Positions 1-11,952 are shown, counted from the stretch's first letter. The stretch: 64,000 nucleotides of DNA from Corbicula japonica (GCA_038501625.1 JAZAYU010000012.1:6758001-6822000), one strand, 5' to 3'. Numbers and translations: made by a program. Notes: generated by a model from the sequence alone, not told the origin.

Positions 1-1690
1 GCTCATGATTCATGCCTTCTCTATCAAATCGATTTTTTCCCAGCATCAGTTTCAACTGTTGTCAATGATAAACAAATATTTCAATGAACAGCTGTTAAGT
101 GCGTTACCATAAACCATAAATCAGTGGTATGAACATGTTTCTTACAAAATGAAAGGCTCTTTACAGATCATTAAAGTCCGACTATTTACGTTTCTGCGAT
201 TATTCTTTCAGCGGACGTGCGTAGTTGCATATTATGCCACATAGGACTAATTCTCGAATGATCATTTAATTTAATTGATAGAAGAAACATACCAGACTAT
301 TAATTGTTAAGCACTGTTACGTTTATTTTTTTTGCTCAGCATGATTATAATTTTCTCAGCATGCTTTTATATATACATAAATTATCTATAATATGTATAT
401 AAACGTTATTGTTTTTATTTCGAGTAGATTTAATATAGCATTTTTCTTTGTGTTAACTTTAAACAGCAAAACAGTTTAATTTGTGCATACCAAGAACTCA
501 CTTATAAGTTATTTTTACCATTTTCAACTTATCAACCTGTTGGTACGTAAATATATATTGCTGAGCATTTTTCATACAACGATAACGTCACCAAATTTTT
601 AATACAGAATACGATGTGTAATAAGAGTAGTTTTACTATAACCTATGTCTGCGTGGTGAACATGTAGTTTATACCAATTATGTTTACAGTTATAAATAGC
701 TACACCACATAAAGATATGTTTTTCTAATATTTTCCGGTCTAGTGCTTCATAAATTATTTCAACCTTGCCGTTTTATAGTAGAAAGCTTAGTAACAAATG
801 CAGTTTATACCCACTTTAATAAAGGCATTTGGCATTAATAGTAGTCTGTAAACATTCCAACGAAGTGTGATTCACTGACAGTACATCTTCAGCTTCGACT
901 ATCCGGATACTTGGCTCATCCGAATGACCCGGAAGCGGATAAGCGCGTGGACCGTGACAAGGTGATGAAACATACACCTATGTACGTGCGCTACGGGAGA
1001 TATTTCAATATTTATGTATTACATGATCAATAAAGGAAAATTGTATGATAATTAATAATAAAGATTACTCCAGTTGGAGAAGAGGTCCTTTATTGAAATG
1101 ATTCATTTTACCGGGAATCTAGAAACTTCATACAGGTTCTATTAAATAAATAGACCCTGCTTCATAGATAAGAAGGGTGGCCTATATAAAATATTTTAGT
1201 ATTAATCGCGTTGGGGTTATTTATATAGCGCAAAGATACGTAATTTATGCGTTGGGAACAAAATAGGAAATGAAAGAAATTGGATTTATAATAATCTACC
1301 TCAAGTTCGTTTCCCGTGACCTTCTCTCAAAATAATGTCTTTACACCGATTGGTACAGCAAACGCATGAACGACTTTACGGTTGTTTACGCTAAATTTTG
1401 ACTGTTCATTCATAAAAATTGACCTATGACCCTAATGACGTGTTTTCGCGTGACGTTGTATGACTGACATGACCCAAATAAATCTTCTCTCCAGATTTGA
1501 CATTTTCCCCTTTTTAAAAGCTTTAAAACAGGTAAATATTGAAAATACGAAGTAAGGCAGAGAACGTAAGCATGTTAATAAGCAGCTAATGCTGCTACTT
1601 TGTCGTTACATCCTACTTCGCCTGGTTGGCAACACTGCTATTAAGGCGGAGCTTATTTACGAGATCCCGCCCATATCTATGTTTAGCTTT
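1..1690. other. KLF5 upstream region
   Basis: AT-rich noncoding sequence upstream of the KLF5-like gene. I see no coding exon or recognised repeat. Two CRE half-sites (TGACGT at 1436-1441 and 1451-1456) lie about 270 bases before the TATA box. Confidence 0.5.
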
Positions 1691-1695
1691 CATGG

Positions 1696-1730
1696 TATAA
1701 AAGACGGACTGACGTCAATTTTCATTCATA
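1696..1730 (+). promoter_or_regulatory. KLF5 core promoter: TATA box and CRE
   Basis: TATAAAA is at 1696-1702 and a perfect palindromic CRE, TGACGTCA, at 1710-1717. A TCATTC initiator-like sequence near 1722-1727 lies about 30 bases after the TATA box, which would place the CRE between TATA and the start site. The start site itself is inferred. Known biology: TGACGTCA binds CREB/ATF-type bZIP proteins. Confidence 0.65.
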
Positions 1731-1853
1731 AACCCACCGGAAAGCGAACACACAACAACTGACAATTTAGTGATATAACAATAAATACTGTGAAATTATA
1801 TTTGTGTCTTTGATTTGATACAGTGTTCAGACAATTTAAATCGTGACAGTGGA

Positions 1854-1955
1854 ATGGCAGATAGTTGTTTTATGAATCTCGAAAGTGAAGTTTTCGATGA
1901 CCAGATCGTTCCCGACACAGACGATTGTTTCCTTCCTCCCAGCGAGCCACAGCTG
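1854..1955 (+). CDS. KLF5: KLF5 coding exon 1
   Basis: Encodes 34 acidic residues starting [17 protein letters not shown]. It ends in frame (phase 0) at the donor CTG|GTGAGT. Confidence 0.85.
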
Positions 1956-4732
1956 GTGAGTGTAACACATGTAAGTCTATTTTACTTCCTTAAAATACAT
2001 TTTATAGCAAATTTGTGACTTAAATTTAAGTAAAATGGTTTAAAAATCAAAATAATTTAAATAAATAAATGATACTATGTAAAATGACATTTAAGATGTA
2101 GAAGCTAAAAAGATAATTTTCAGTAGATATTGGGATTTCTATCGTTATATCGTATTTAAAGTACATCTTTATCACAAACAAACTATTTCTGAGTAGCAAT
2201 ACATGAATTATCTTAAACAATTAATTAATATAAAAAAAAAACATACGCGTACTCTGGCATTGAGGACGTATTTATAACATTTAACAGTCAGTTGACTTCT
2301 CGTATTTAAACTTTAATCCGATTTTATCGTTTCCCGTCTAAGAACTCGAATACCTTGTGTAAAATTAAGACACCAGAATACCATCTAAAGTAATGCGTAA
2401 ATCTTTCAATGGACACCATCTTGAATTTATGAATGAGAATCAAGTAGGTCAGCATGTTTAACAAAACTTGAAACAATTGCCTTTTGAAAGCGTTATTTTT
2501 TAGGGGCGCTTGTTATAACAGCTATAAGATGAGAAAACATCAGTATTAAGTGTATTTTAACTCTATTTGTTCTTTATAATCGTAAAGTGTTTGAATATTT
2601 AAGTTATAATGGTATTTTTGTGTTGGGAAAATGGCGGTCGGATTAAACGTTTTGATTGGTTAAAAACAAGTCACATTTTCTGTACCCTTTGAACTGTTCA
2701 TTCATAATTCACACTGCGCAAAAAGTAGAGTATTCCGATTGAGAAAACCACGTAGGCGTCATTGAGAAAAAAGAAATCCGAAACTACTCTTTATCTGATA
2801 AATTAATGTCAATATTTGTCTAGTTCGATAACACACGCTCGGGCACGTATTCTATACAGTTCATTGCGAAATAGTAAAGCCCAATAGCCATAAACCAAGT
2901 TAAAGAATAAAATAAAACAGAAAGTTCAACACATAAAACATTAAAACATGAAATGATATTGATTTCATTTTATTGATCAACGAATAACAATTTATCTTGC
3001 AGGGGAAGCCAGACGACTGGGAGAAATATTTTGCATTCCTTGACGCTCCAAATGGTAAACCATCCAGGAGAGAAAGCTCGTCCCTGGTCGACGAGTTTTT
3101 CGGGGATTGCAAGGACAACCCTGAGCTCCAGGCAGCAAAGAAGATGATATCCGCCGGTCTCGTAAGGAGCAGCGAATTGTCCATGCTGAAAACAGGCTTA
3201 TTAAACGCCACAAAACAGCAGCTGTTACAACACGCTATCGAGGGTCCAAGAAGGACCAGTTCATCACTGGTAGACGAGTTCTTCGGCAGAGATCCCTCAC
3301 CCAGACCATCAGAAAACAGGCTTAAACCACCAAGCGGTCTAACAGCCACCAAATTTCAGAATGGTTTTGACATGGATGCCACCTACATCTCATATGATAA
3401 CAACATGGTAAATGGCACACAGAAGCGATTCCCAGATGGGGCACCGAGTAACACGTCAGGAACATCCATGTGGGACAATCTTAGAGCTTGCATACATATA
3501 TCTGACGACGATAAGGACAGTGAAATTGAAATGGATGATACTGTGCCTATAATAAAAGTGGAGGACACTAGCGATAAGCCCTCGTGCCAGTATCATAATT
3601 CAAGCTATGACAGTGTACATATCAAACAAGAAATTCCTTCAAGTTGTATGTTAACTGAAACATCTCATTCAGATCATTACATGGACAGACCTAAAACACT
3701 GAATATCCCCGTTCCACAGCCAATTTTGTTACCTACATCATCATCCATGGTTCAGTATGTGCCGCAATACAGTGCCGGCAATATAGTCAGGAGTCAGACT
3801 CCAATGGTTGCACATGATTACAGCACAACTGGAACCCCACCACACACCGTTCCTGTACTCATGCCTCCAACACCTCCAAACTCAAAGCCCGGAAGTCCCA
3901 GCAGCGGCCTCGATCTGCGCAGAACGCCGCCTCCTCCTTATCCAGGAATTATGCCAGGCAGAATACCAATTAACGGCTTGAACATCAGTCCAATGTTGAG
4001 CATTCCTACCCCGAGTCCTCACCACATAACGAAGAAACCCCAGAAGACCCACCCTGGCTGCTCTACAATCAAATATAACAGAAAAAACAACCCAGACTTG
4101 GAGAAGAGACGTATACACTTTTGTGAATTTCCTGGTAAGTTTATTTTAAATATATTATTTAGTGTAAATTTTAGACTTAATACATTGCTTTACGACTTGA
4201 ACTTGTTAAGCTTTACTAAAAGGAAATACATGTTTATATCGACTTTTGCCCCGAGCAATATGTCAGCATGCTTAGGCCAGACGCTTGTTGCGAAATATAT
4301 AGATAACCGTCTTTTCGCCGTCTGCTTAGTCATGTAACATCCGCATACGCGTTTAATCATTTCCTGGAAAGCGATCGACACAATTTCATTTTAAGTATGT
4401 TACGGAAGGAAATTAAAATTGAAAATTGTCCTGATTTGTTGATGCAAGCAACTTCAATACAGTGATGTGTTTGTCTAATTTCAGGTTGCCACAAGGCTTA
4501 CACAAAAAGCTCTCATTTGAAGGCTCATCAGAGAATCCACACCGGCGAGAAACCTTACCGGTGTCACTTCCAGAGCTGTCAGTGGCGGTTCGCGCGCTCT
4601 GACGAACTTACACGTCACATCCGGAAACACACTGGATCCAAGCCTTTTAAGTGTAAGGTATGCGAACGCAGTTTCGCACGCTCTGATCACTTGGCACTGC
4701 ACAGTAAGCGTCACGAGCCCAAGGGCAAATGA
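1854..4732 (+). CDS. KLF5: Krüppel-like factor 5-type transcription factor (3 exons)
   Basis: Sequence-specific nuclear transcription factor binding GC/CACCC boxes. Joining exons 1854-1955, 3003-4134 and 4485-4732 gives 493 aa (human KLF5 is 457). Three C-terminal C2H2 fingers are seen: C408/C413/H426/H430, C438/C443/H456/H460 and C468/C471/H484/H488, with TGEKP-type linkers. KLF5 assignment rests on [10 protein letters not shown] just before finger 1, a [12 protein letters not shown] stretch (322-333) and PPPPY (343-347), all in the order seen in vertebrate KLF5. The long N-terminal part has [13 protein letters not shown] twice (56-68, 117-129), an acidic patch (200-213) and SUMO-type IKVE (K219) and IKQE (K242). 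The start is the ATG at 1854; no earlier in-frame ATG is seen. Introns are phase 0 and phase 1 with GT-AG borders. KLF6/7 share finger features but not the linker region. Confidence 0.93.
1956..3002 (+). other. KLF5 intron 1
   Basis: Phase-0 intron of 1,047 bases from GTGAGT to an acceptor TTATCTTGCAG. It is AT-rich, with no repeat or exon that I recognise. A CCAAT-type ATTGG lies near 2656. Confidence 0.8.
3003..4134 (+). CDS. KLF5: KLF5 coding exon 2 (regulatory region and start of finger 1)
   Basis: Long exon of 377 codons plus one base. It carries the duplicated [10 protein letters not shown] motif, SUMO-type sites, the proline-rich TPP/PPPPY segment and the first cysteine of zinc finger 1. 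The donor at 4135 is GTAAGT and splits a Gly codon inside finger 1. Confidence 0.92.
4135..4484 (+). other. KLF5 intron 2
   Basis: 350-base phase-1 intron interrupting the first zinc finger, with acceptor TTTCAG. Reading through it gives an unrelated hydrophobic tail and then a stop, so it must be removed to restore the finger. Confidence 0.9.
4485..4732 (+). CDS. KLF5: KLF5 coding exon 3 (zinc fingers)
   Basis: Completes finger 1 and encodes fingers 2 and 3 ([20 protein letters not shown]). It ends EPKGK and TGA at 4730-4732. A short charged tail follows the last histidine. Confidence 0.95.
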
Positions 4733-5605
4733 GCTGCGCAAGTGTTCCAATATTCGAAAGACCTTGTGATGAGTAATTTGGATATATTTAGCGCTAGCAG
4801 CCATTTTGGAGGTTTGTTCAGGCCAAGAGAGGAATCGAAAGTTGTTTCTTGCTGACGTGCCACGTTAACGTCGTCCGACATTTGGGTGACGCGGAAGCAC
4901 GGCTTGACAATTACAGCGATGTGTGTGGATAATGGGAATCAGAGAAAAGGCCGTATCGTCGTATAGGACAGTGATCTGATAGCACCTATCATTAAGTGCC
5001 CGACATTTTCAAACATTGTTGGTGAACGTTGAAGTGAGAGCGAGAGTTTGTGTTGTGTAGACCACAATTTAACGGGAAAAAGCACATTTTCGCCACTTTG
5101 TTAGAAACACTTTTGATGTTGTTTGGTCATCTTGTGATTAGAACTTTAACTGTCGTTAGTTCTTCTTGTTGTTTTATGACCTTAGTTTTGTTATCAAGTT
5201 TGGTTTTTATCTTGGCATTGGTTTCAAAAAATGTTTGAGAAAGAAATCATATTGGTGATAATGTTGGGGGTTGATTGGTGGGGAGATGTATTTATAAACA
5301 GACGAATGTGGTGTTTAACAGTTTGCTCAAAAGCAGATATTTTATGTGCTAGATTTCTGAATGACACAACTGTTACCGTCTTTATTGTTGTTGAATATCA
5401 TATCACTACATTTCTTTCATTTACTCATGTATATCATCGCTTTTATATGAATTCCAATTGAAAACGGGTCACTGTCCCACTGAGTTTGATATTTATGTCA
5501 CTATTTATATCTCATCCCTTTAGCTTTTTTCTAAAAAATGTATAATGAAAGTAAAACTAAAATATGTGGTTCGAGAGTTCTTTATTTATTTAAAAAAAAA
5601 TAAAA
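4733..5605 (+). other. KLF5 3' UTR (inferred)
   Basis: T-rich noncoding sequence with several ATTTA motifs after the stop. AATAAA at 5599-5604 is the first good poly(A) signal; others lie at 6063-6068 and 6080-6085. The longer options would bring a degenerate MITE into the transcript. Confidence 0.5.
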
Positions 5606-5689
5606 AATGATATAATATTTAAGCCTGAGAACGGATGTTTTCATATTTAACTTTGTTTTACATTAAACTTAAAACTTTACGCAATAGAT

Positions 5690-5890
5690 AAACCTTTATT
5701 GCACAAGGAACTTTGTAGATTCTGATCAGCCGGCATATCCGTGCAGTCTGATCAGGACCTGCACTGTTTGCTCTTTGATTTATTGGGTAATTTCTAACCA
5801 ACTTGCGACCAGTGTAGATCCAGATACGATGGCACGGATGCGCCCGGTTGATGTTGATCTACACTGGTCGCGTATATACGGAGTGAAGGT
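5690..5890 (+). repeat. Family A MITE, degenerate
   Basis: Both GATC-rich hairpin modules are recognisable (TGATCAGCCGGCATATCC, then GATCTACACTGGTCGCG), but the ends have decayed. It lies between alternative poly(A) signals of the KLF5-like gene. Confidence 0.7.
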
Positions 5891-6159
5891 TTTTTAAATA
5901 ACACAGAGAAGTTAGAGGGGAAACACTTCATGCCTTTCATATTTACCTGCATGTTAGTTGTGCTACTCTTGTAGTATATTGGATAGTATAACAACGTTAT
6001 GATTTATCTGATGAAATTTACTTTTTTATATTTTTCCAAATGTGCTTTGTCTAACTTACGTTAATAAAAATGTGAAAAAAATAAAGTTACATATTTTTAA
6101 AAAAAATGATGTTGTTTTTTGCCTTTTTACCCTTTTTTGGTAACAGGGTCGTATCCAGA

Positions 6160-6260
6160 GCTGCATTCGTCCCCGGAAAATGTTATTTTCAAAATGCGCT
6201 TTTTGTCACCTCTCAAACTTTCACCGAGGCAAGTGCCTCGGTATGCCTCAGCATGGCTTC
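6160..6260 (+). repeat. Dispersed repeat with CCGAGGC hairpin, copy 1
   Basis: Shares CCGGAAAAT, TTATTTTCAAAATGCG and the hairpin CCGAGGCAAGTGCCTCGG with 10,212-10,290. Family unknown. Confidence 0.6.
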
Positions 6261-7890
6261 GTGTCTGAAATCGCTATAAAATTGCTGCTGAGCCCTCCCT
6301 AGTTTTGAGAAATCCAGGATCATGGAACGAAATAAAAAAGAGAGAACATCCGACCGATTTCCGAACTAAGTACATGTACTTGTCGACTCGAATATGACGT
6401 TGGTTAAATGATTCGATGACCGAGTCTACATTTGAAAGTACTCGATGAAAAGCTATGCTTCCAAAATGTCCGAGATAGCGTTTACGACAACTATTGACGG
6501 ATAAACGCATCTTGTCAAGCCTCCGGCCATTGTTTTAATGTTTCTTTAAAATAAAGATTCATTGGTTTGTGCTAATCGGAGTGCATCTTAGGTTTTGAAC
6601 TCCGAACCCCCTTATTTTTCTCTTTGAGCAGCAACTGTTGTTAGTTAATAGAAAATGCTATGACTGTGTTTTGTTAACATTTAGGGCAATTCAACTTTTG
6701 CTACGGACACTACCCATTTATACGTAGCCACAGAGTTATGCGCATACAAGTGCCTCGTTATGTAACCAAACGAATTCCTTTATTTTGTATTACACTAGGC
6801 GATTTTGCTAGTTTGCGCTACAATGGTCACCTGTTACCGGGCTAGTCAACTATGCCCACAGTCGTAAAAATCTCAAAGGAACATAGTCTGGGAGTTAATG
6901 ACATTACGTAAGTTATGTCATCCTTGCCCTTATCCACTAAGGTGGCCAATTTTCGAATTTCGTAGTATGAATTGACTGAACTTCGAACGCTCGCTATTGC
7001 ATGTACGCTCAAAACCGCAGAAAGCATTCGTACCAGCTTCACTGGCAAAAATCTTCTAAATATTTTTTTCACACGGTTTTAACTGTTGTCGATTGCCAAT
7101 GTTGGTATCCTTGAAACAATAAAACGTGTTTTTGTATGTTTTATATGTTTGGGTTTTTCGTGGCCGGTTGGTACTGGCTGGGTTAAAATCTGTACTGGGT
7201 ACAGCAAAACGCGTGGCCGTCAGTTACTATTTAACGTAAGTAAGTCATGCAATTGATATTTCTTAAACCATTCAACCTTTTTATATGTCTAACAGGCTAT
7301 CAACATTAGAGATACTGCTGTACCAGAATATACCAGGGACGGATCCAGATGGGATTCAGGTGTGGTTCCTCGAACCCCACCTTTTAGGGTAGCAATATTT
7401 AATTTTCATAAGGATTTTGGCCAGAAAGACGAAATTAATCATGTAACTACCCTAACAATACCCCAAAACGAACTCTATTTCTGGAAATCTTACACCAGAC
7501 CCGGATATATGTAAATGTACATTTCCCTCAGAACATGTTGTTATACCATATACCATAAATAATAGCCACGATTCTGTTCTTTGAGAACATTCTGTGTTCA
7601 TTCAGAGATTTCCAGGGAATCGATTGTGAGACTGTAAACGACAGTTATCGGCTGCGCGTGATGTTTGTTTCCTTTTATACAACGCTTAATCGATATATAA
7701 TTATACCAGCTTACATATTGAGCCTCGCAGACAGAAGTATTATTTTGTTTCTGAAACCTCCGCGAGCATTAACTGCAGATATTCCGACGCGACCTAATTT
7801 GAAGCGCAGTTTTTATCTGCTCAACCGATTTGCACCATGACATGTTTAATTGACTGGTCCAGGCTTGTGCCACCTGGAAACACACGACAA
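6261..7890. other. Intergenic, no feature recognised
   Basis: Short open frames of 60-78 codons occur on both strands, but none shows a domain, splice context or repeat identity. A GGACGGATCCAGATGGG fragment near 7340 resembles one at 12,183. Confidence 0.4.
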
Positions 7891-7891
7891 C

Positions 7892-8042
7892 TGGGCCAAA
7901 GGATCATAAAACTGAGATTGGAGACCAGTCTAAAATCTCAAGCATCTGATTGGCTGAAACGGCGACAGGACGCCATTCAGCGAATCAGATCCTTGAGAAT
8001 TTAGACTGGTCTCCAGTTTTAGTTTTATGACCTAAATTGGAC
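7892..8042. repeat. Family B fold-back MITE
   Basis: Palindrome from GGGCCAAAGGATCATAAAAC to TTTTATGACCTAAATTGG, with GATTGGCTGAAA near the centre and a partly degraded right half. Confidence 0.85.
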
Positions 8043-8230
8043 CCTGAGAATGGAGACCGGTCTAACGATGAGCCTGAATGAATGATGGCAGTCGGTGTGG
8101 GAGACAAACTTCGGATAACGAAAGTATGAATTAAATAAATTGAATCCAGCAGCGTAGCTGGGCATTTTATTTTGCCAAACGCATGATGCTTGAGATTTGA
8201 GACTGGTCTCCTGTTTTAGTTTGAACATCT
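8043..8230. repeat. Family B-related fragment with insertion
   Basis: The ends match family B (GGAGACCGGTCTAA, and TTGAGACTGGTCTCC near 8195-8215). The middle is unrelated sequence replacing the CCAAT centre. Confidence 0.5.
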
Positions 8231-8804
8231 TCAGCTATGACCAGCGGCTTGCTTGTGATCCAAAACTGACATCAGCTGTAGCCTAATTGTTCGTTTTGTC
8301 TGTTTAAAACGTAAAAATACTGGTATTTTTTAACCACAATATAAATTAATATATCAGAGACAACTTTGAGGCTACCAGTACTTTGTCGGGTGTGCCTTTG
8401 AATTGAAAGCTCTTAAATAATTAAGTACTTAATACGACAGCTTGGCAATAATATAGATTCCCTAGGCATTGATTAATAATGCATGTATTTTTATTTGTGA
8501 ATAAAAACTGCTGACTTGCGTATTCAACAGATAGCTAACTTAACTTTCATTGTACCATATATACTGATCGGTCATTGCCGCTAGGTGCCGTGTTGTGAAT
8601 CGAACGAGAACATAATATATATTCATACATTAATTTTTTATCAGTAATAACTTATGTTGCCATTTCTGTTCGGTTGTGTCGGATTCGGTGAATATAAGTT
8701 ACTGATGTTTAGAAAAATATATCCCGTCAATAGAAGGTTACCACTTTGTTTATGACTACCAGCAGCTGTACATGACTGACAAGATACGGGCGAGTTCTTA
8801 TGAA

Positions 8805-9020
8805 TTAAACCCTTTCCTCCATGATACACCTGAATTGCTAGGGCGAACAGTTTAGATCCAGATCAGCCGGCACATCGACGTGCCGTCTGATCAGGATCTT
8901 AACTGTTTGCTTTTTTATTTGTTAGGTTATCTCTGACCAAAATGCGACAAGTGCCGGCTGATCTGGATCTACACTGGTCCTACGTGCGAAAAAAAGTGTA
9001 GGTATGGAGTAACGGGTTAA
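8805..9020 (+). repeat. Family A MITE
   Basis: Near-complete copy from TTAAACCCTTTCCTCC to GGAGTAACGGGTTAA, with both hairpin modules present. Confidence 0.85.
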
Positions 9021-9064
9021 AGTTTACTTATTATGGAATTTGAAACAATCACCACGATCAAGAA

Positions 9065-9355
9065 CCGATGTTTCCAAAGTACGAAAAAAAAGCTACGCGA
9101 AATAACGAAGAAACGCCACGCGAAAAGACTAAATAACGAAAAACGCTATTTTTGCAAGAAATAACGAAAAGACGCCGTGCAAAAAACGCATTATTTCGCT
9201 TTGCGTCTTTTCGTTATTTCGCTTTGCGTCTTTTCGTTATTTCGCCTGGCGTTTTGTCGTTATTTCGCTTGGCGTCCTTTCGTTTTTTTTCTTGGCATTT
9301 TTTCGTTATTTCGTCTTTTCGCCTGGCGTCATTTCGAGGCGAAATAACAAAAAAC
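9065..9355. repeat. Inverted 23-bp minisatellite
   Basis: The left part repeats CGAAATAACGAAAAGACGC. The right part repeats its reverse complement GCGTCTTTTCGTTATTTCG at 23-base spacing, so the block is a fold-back made of short tandem units. Confidence 0.75.
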
Positions 9356-9534
9356 CGAAATGGCATAAATCAGCTACCATACTTAAGACCCTCTACCAGT
9401 GGTTGGGTCAAAGTTTGAAAATGTTTCAGCAGACAAGAGTCGGAAATTCCAGACGGTCATTTCCGATTCAGATTTTTTTTAGATAATAACCGTCCTTTAT
9501 TTATTTTTGACAGTGCGTTACATATTTTGCTATG

Positions 9535-9650
9535 AAAATACACCACCCCACCCCCTCCCCAATAAAAGTAAAAACAAAACACAAAACAAAACAAGAACAA
9601 AACAAACAAAGAACACAAACAAACAACACAAAACAACAACAAACAAGTTG
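9535..9650. repeat. Low-complexity CAAAA/AAC-rich tract
   Basis: C-rich stretch followed by about 100 bases of A and C only, in CAAAA- and AAC-type units. The long open frames here are compositional. Confidence 0.8.
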
Positions 9651-10175
9651 GTACACCAAAAAGCACATGTATTGTCAACAATGAAGACCCTAGGGGTGCC
9701 ATGGATACCAATTCTCGAAAACAAAATCAATTACTTATCACATGAGTACAAGACACGGCTGTCAAGCTACTCACTGTTTAGCGATGTTATCACAGTTAAC
9801 ACTATCGGGTAGCTGTGAAAATTCCAGAGCAAAACCTAGGCCGGACTGTAAACATCTCTAATTTCATTAAAATAGTTGATTATTAATATGTCGTGTGTGG
9901 TTATGTTGAAAGAAAATAACAAAGTATGTTACAACGATGGTTTTAAGGGTGGAATATTTGGTTTGTTTAGACAATTTGCTTTAATTTGTTTATCACAGGA
10001 CATTCTACTGTACATCTATTTTGATGACGACCTAATGGTGTCTGATTCTCGTTTATGGTTAAAGACTTTCAGTAAAGTTGTTATTGCGGAAATTCGGCAA
10101 ACACTGGGAGGAGATTTTGCGCTGTTTCTGTGTATAAGTCTTTCATTCTTGTACCAAATGCACGTTCGGCATCGT

Positions 10176-10292
10176 GGGTGAGGGGGGGGGGGGGTCTGAG
10201 GTAATGATCACCCGGAAAATTTTATTTTCAAAATGCGTTTTTGTCAGTTTTCAATTTTTCACCGAGGCTAGTGCCTCGGTGTGCCCCAGCTA
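10176..10292 (+). repeat. G-run and CCGAGGC-hairpin repeat, copy 2
   Basis: A G-run near 10,183 precedes the second copy of the 6,160-6,260 repeat, ending in the hairpin CCGAGGCTAGTGCCTCGG. Confidence 0.6.
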
Positions 10293-11950
10293 ATAATAAG
10301 CTAATTAATGCTAATAAATGTACTAGCTAAATATCTGATAATAGTGGTAGGTCACTTATGTTTCATTTATGTTGAGAGTCCGGACCTGAGCTCTCCTTAA
10401 CTTTAATCACGATTATTTTCATACCATACAAGCATGCCAGTATGTCATCCAGTAATAAGTATGTCAGGCTGTATAATAAATGTATCAATGAAACAAAAGT
10501 AAATCTGTATCAACAGCGCTTCTAGTTAAAAAATATTTAGCAACAACAATATATAGGTCGAAGATTTTCACCATCTTTTCATAAATTTAGGGAAATTAAC
10601 TACGTATATTTTCCACAAAATGATACTTGACTGGAACGTTTGTTTCTTGACAGAATGCCTTCCATTGGTGAAATTTAAACGTTTTGCGGTATTTTCAAGT
10701 ACAATATAAGAGTACTTATACATGTTTTGAAGATTAATCTGCACTGGAAATCACCGACATATCTTAGTTAGCGTCATCATGCGTTTAATACAATTGAACG
10801 TGTTCAAAAAGATATAGAGATATACAGATTTGTAAACACATGAACGTATCAATTGCTCATTTGTAATGCTGTTTACGCAATAGAATCACATGCTATTTAA
10901 TTAATTGCTGTGTTTACTACATGAACAAAAAACGCAATGGGTAAAAAAGAATTCGTTAAAGTCGGCGCGTTTTCCGTTTAATGAAGGGTGTCGCAGTTCG
11001 GCGCATACGACATAAGGAATAGAAACATATATTGTTATGATAAAAGGAGAAAGCGCTTTGAGTATTGAAACAGATGTAGTTCCCCCCCCCCCCCCCCCCC
11101 AAACCCCACCCGACCAAAGAATGAATAAAACAATATCATTATTCGAAGACTGAACAGAACAGAATAGTCCCTCACACGTGAGCTCTTATCTTAAACAACC
11201 GGAGAAAATTAGGTTTATAAATGATTCTTCGGACATTTATTTCTTTATTCCCTTATCTTATTGATTTATAATTTGCTTTATGTACATGTTACGGTAACAT
11301 GATATATGGCAAATAAATAATTTGTTATTGTTTGCTCACTAATATGTTACATCAGCTGCAGACCACACGTATCACTCTGGTTGGTAGGCCTATGTCCTGC
11401 TAGACAAATGTCGTCATTGCTAGGATATACGATTATCCTCATGTTCAAAATACAATCAATGCTAGAAACATGTTTGCCTACACTTAAAAGTTCGCAAAAT
11501 CCATAGTTTGACAATAAAAACTCTTATCCTCCGGAAGACAAAACCGCAGGAGTAAAACCGCATTCGAGTACTAAATAACCCCTAACCGAAATTTTGTAGT
11601 AAAAAGAAATGATTCATGTTCAAATATATTATGTGATAACTTGGCGAATTTAAGATGGGAAAACAAAATTCCCCCTAATTAATTCAGACACGTTCTATAT
11701 CGACTTACATGAGGTCGTAAATCAAGTAAACTGGAAAGAATATTATTTTTTTTTGTATTTCTATTTAAATGTACGTGTACTATAAAAAGTATTATGACAT
11801 ATCGTAATCGTAATCAAGTAAACTGCAAACATTTTTTTGTATTTCTATTTAAGTGTGCTATATAAAGTAACAGTTCTTAGAACGACAGTATACTCCATGC
11901 GTAACTAGGAAGATATGCGGCTATTGGATAGTAATCATACGTAACGAACC
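10293..11950. other. Intergenic, no gene recognised
   Basis: AT-rich. It contains a poly-C run at about 11,082-11,100 and a short direct repeat (AATCAAGTAAACTG twice, near 11,722 and 11,812). No coding exon or known repeat is visible. Confidence 0.4.
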
Positions 11951-11952
11951 AT

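Noticed and set aside
2900..4118. Minus-strand open frames opposite KLF5 exon 2
   Set aside because: Shadows of the well-supported plus-strand coding exon.
9152..9812. Plus- and minus-strand frames of 60-100 codons
   Set aside because: They lie on the 23-bp minisatellite and the CAAAA-rich tract; the composition explains them.
9876..10181. 101-codon plus-strand frame as a gene
   Set aside because: Hydrophobic and AT-driven, with no domain, splice context or start context; not distinguishable from chance.
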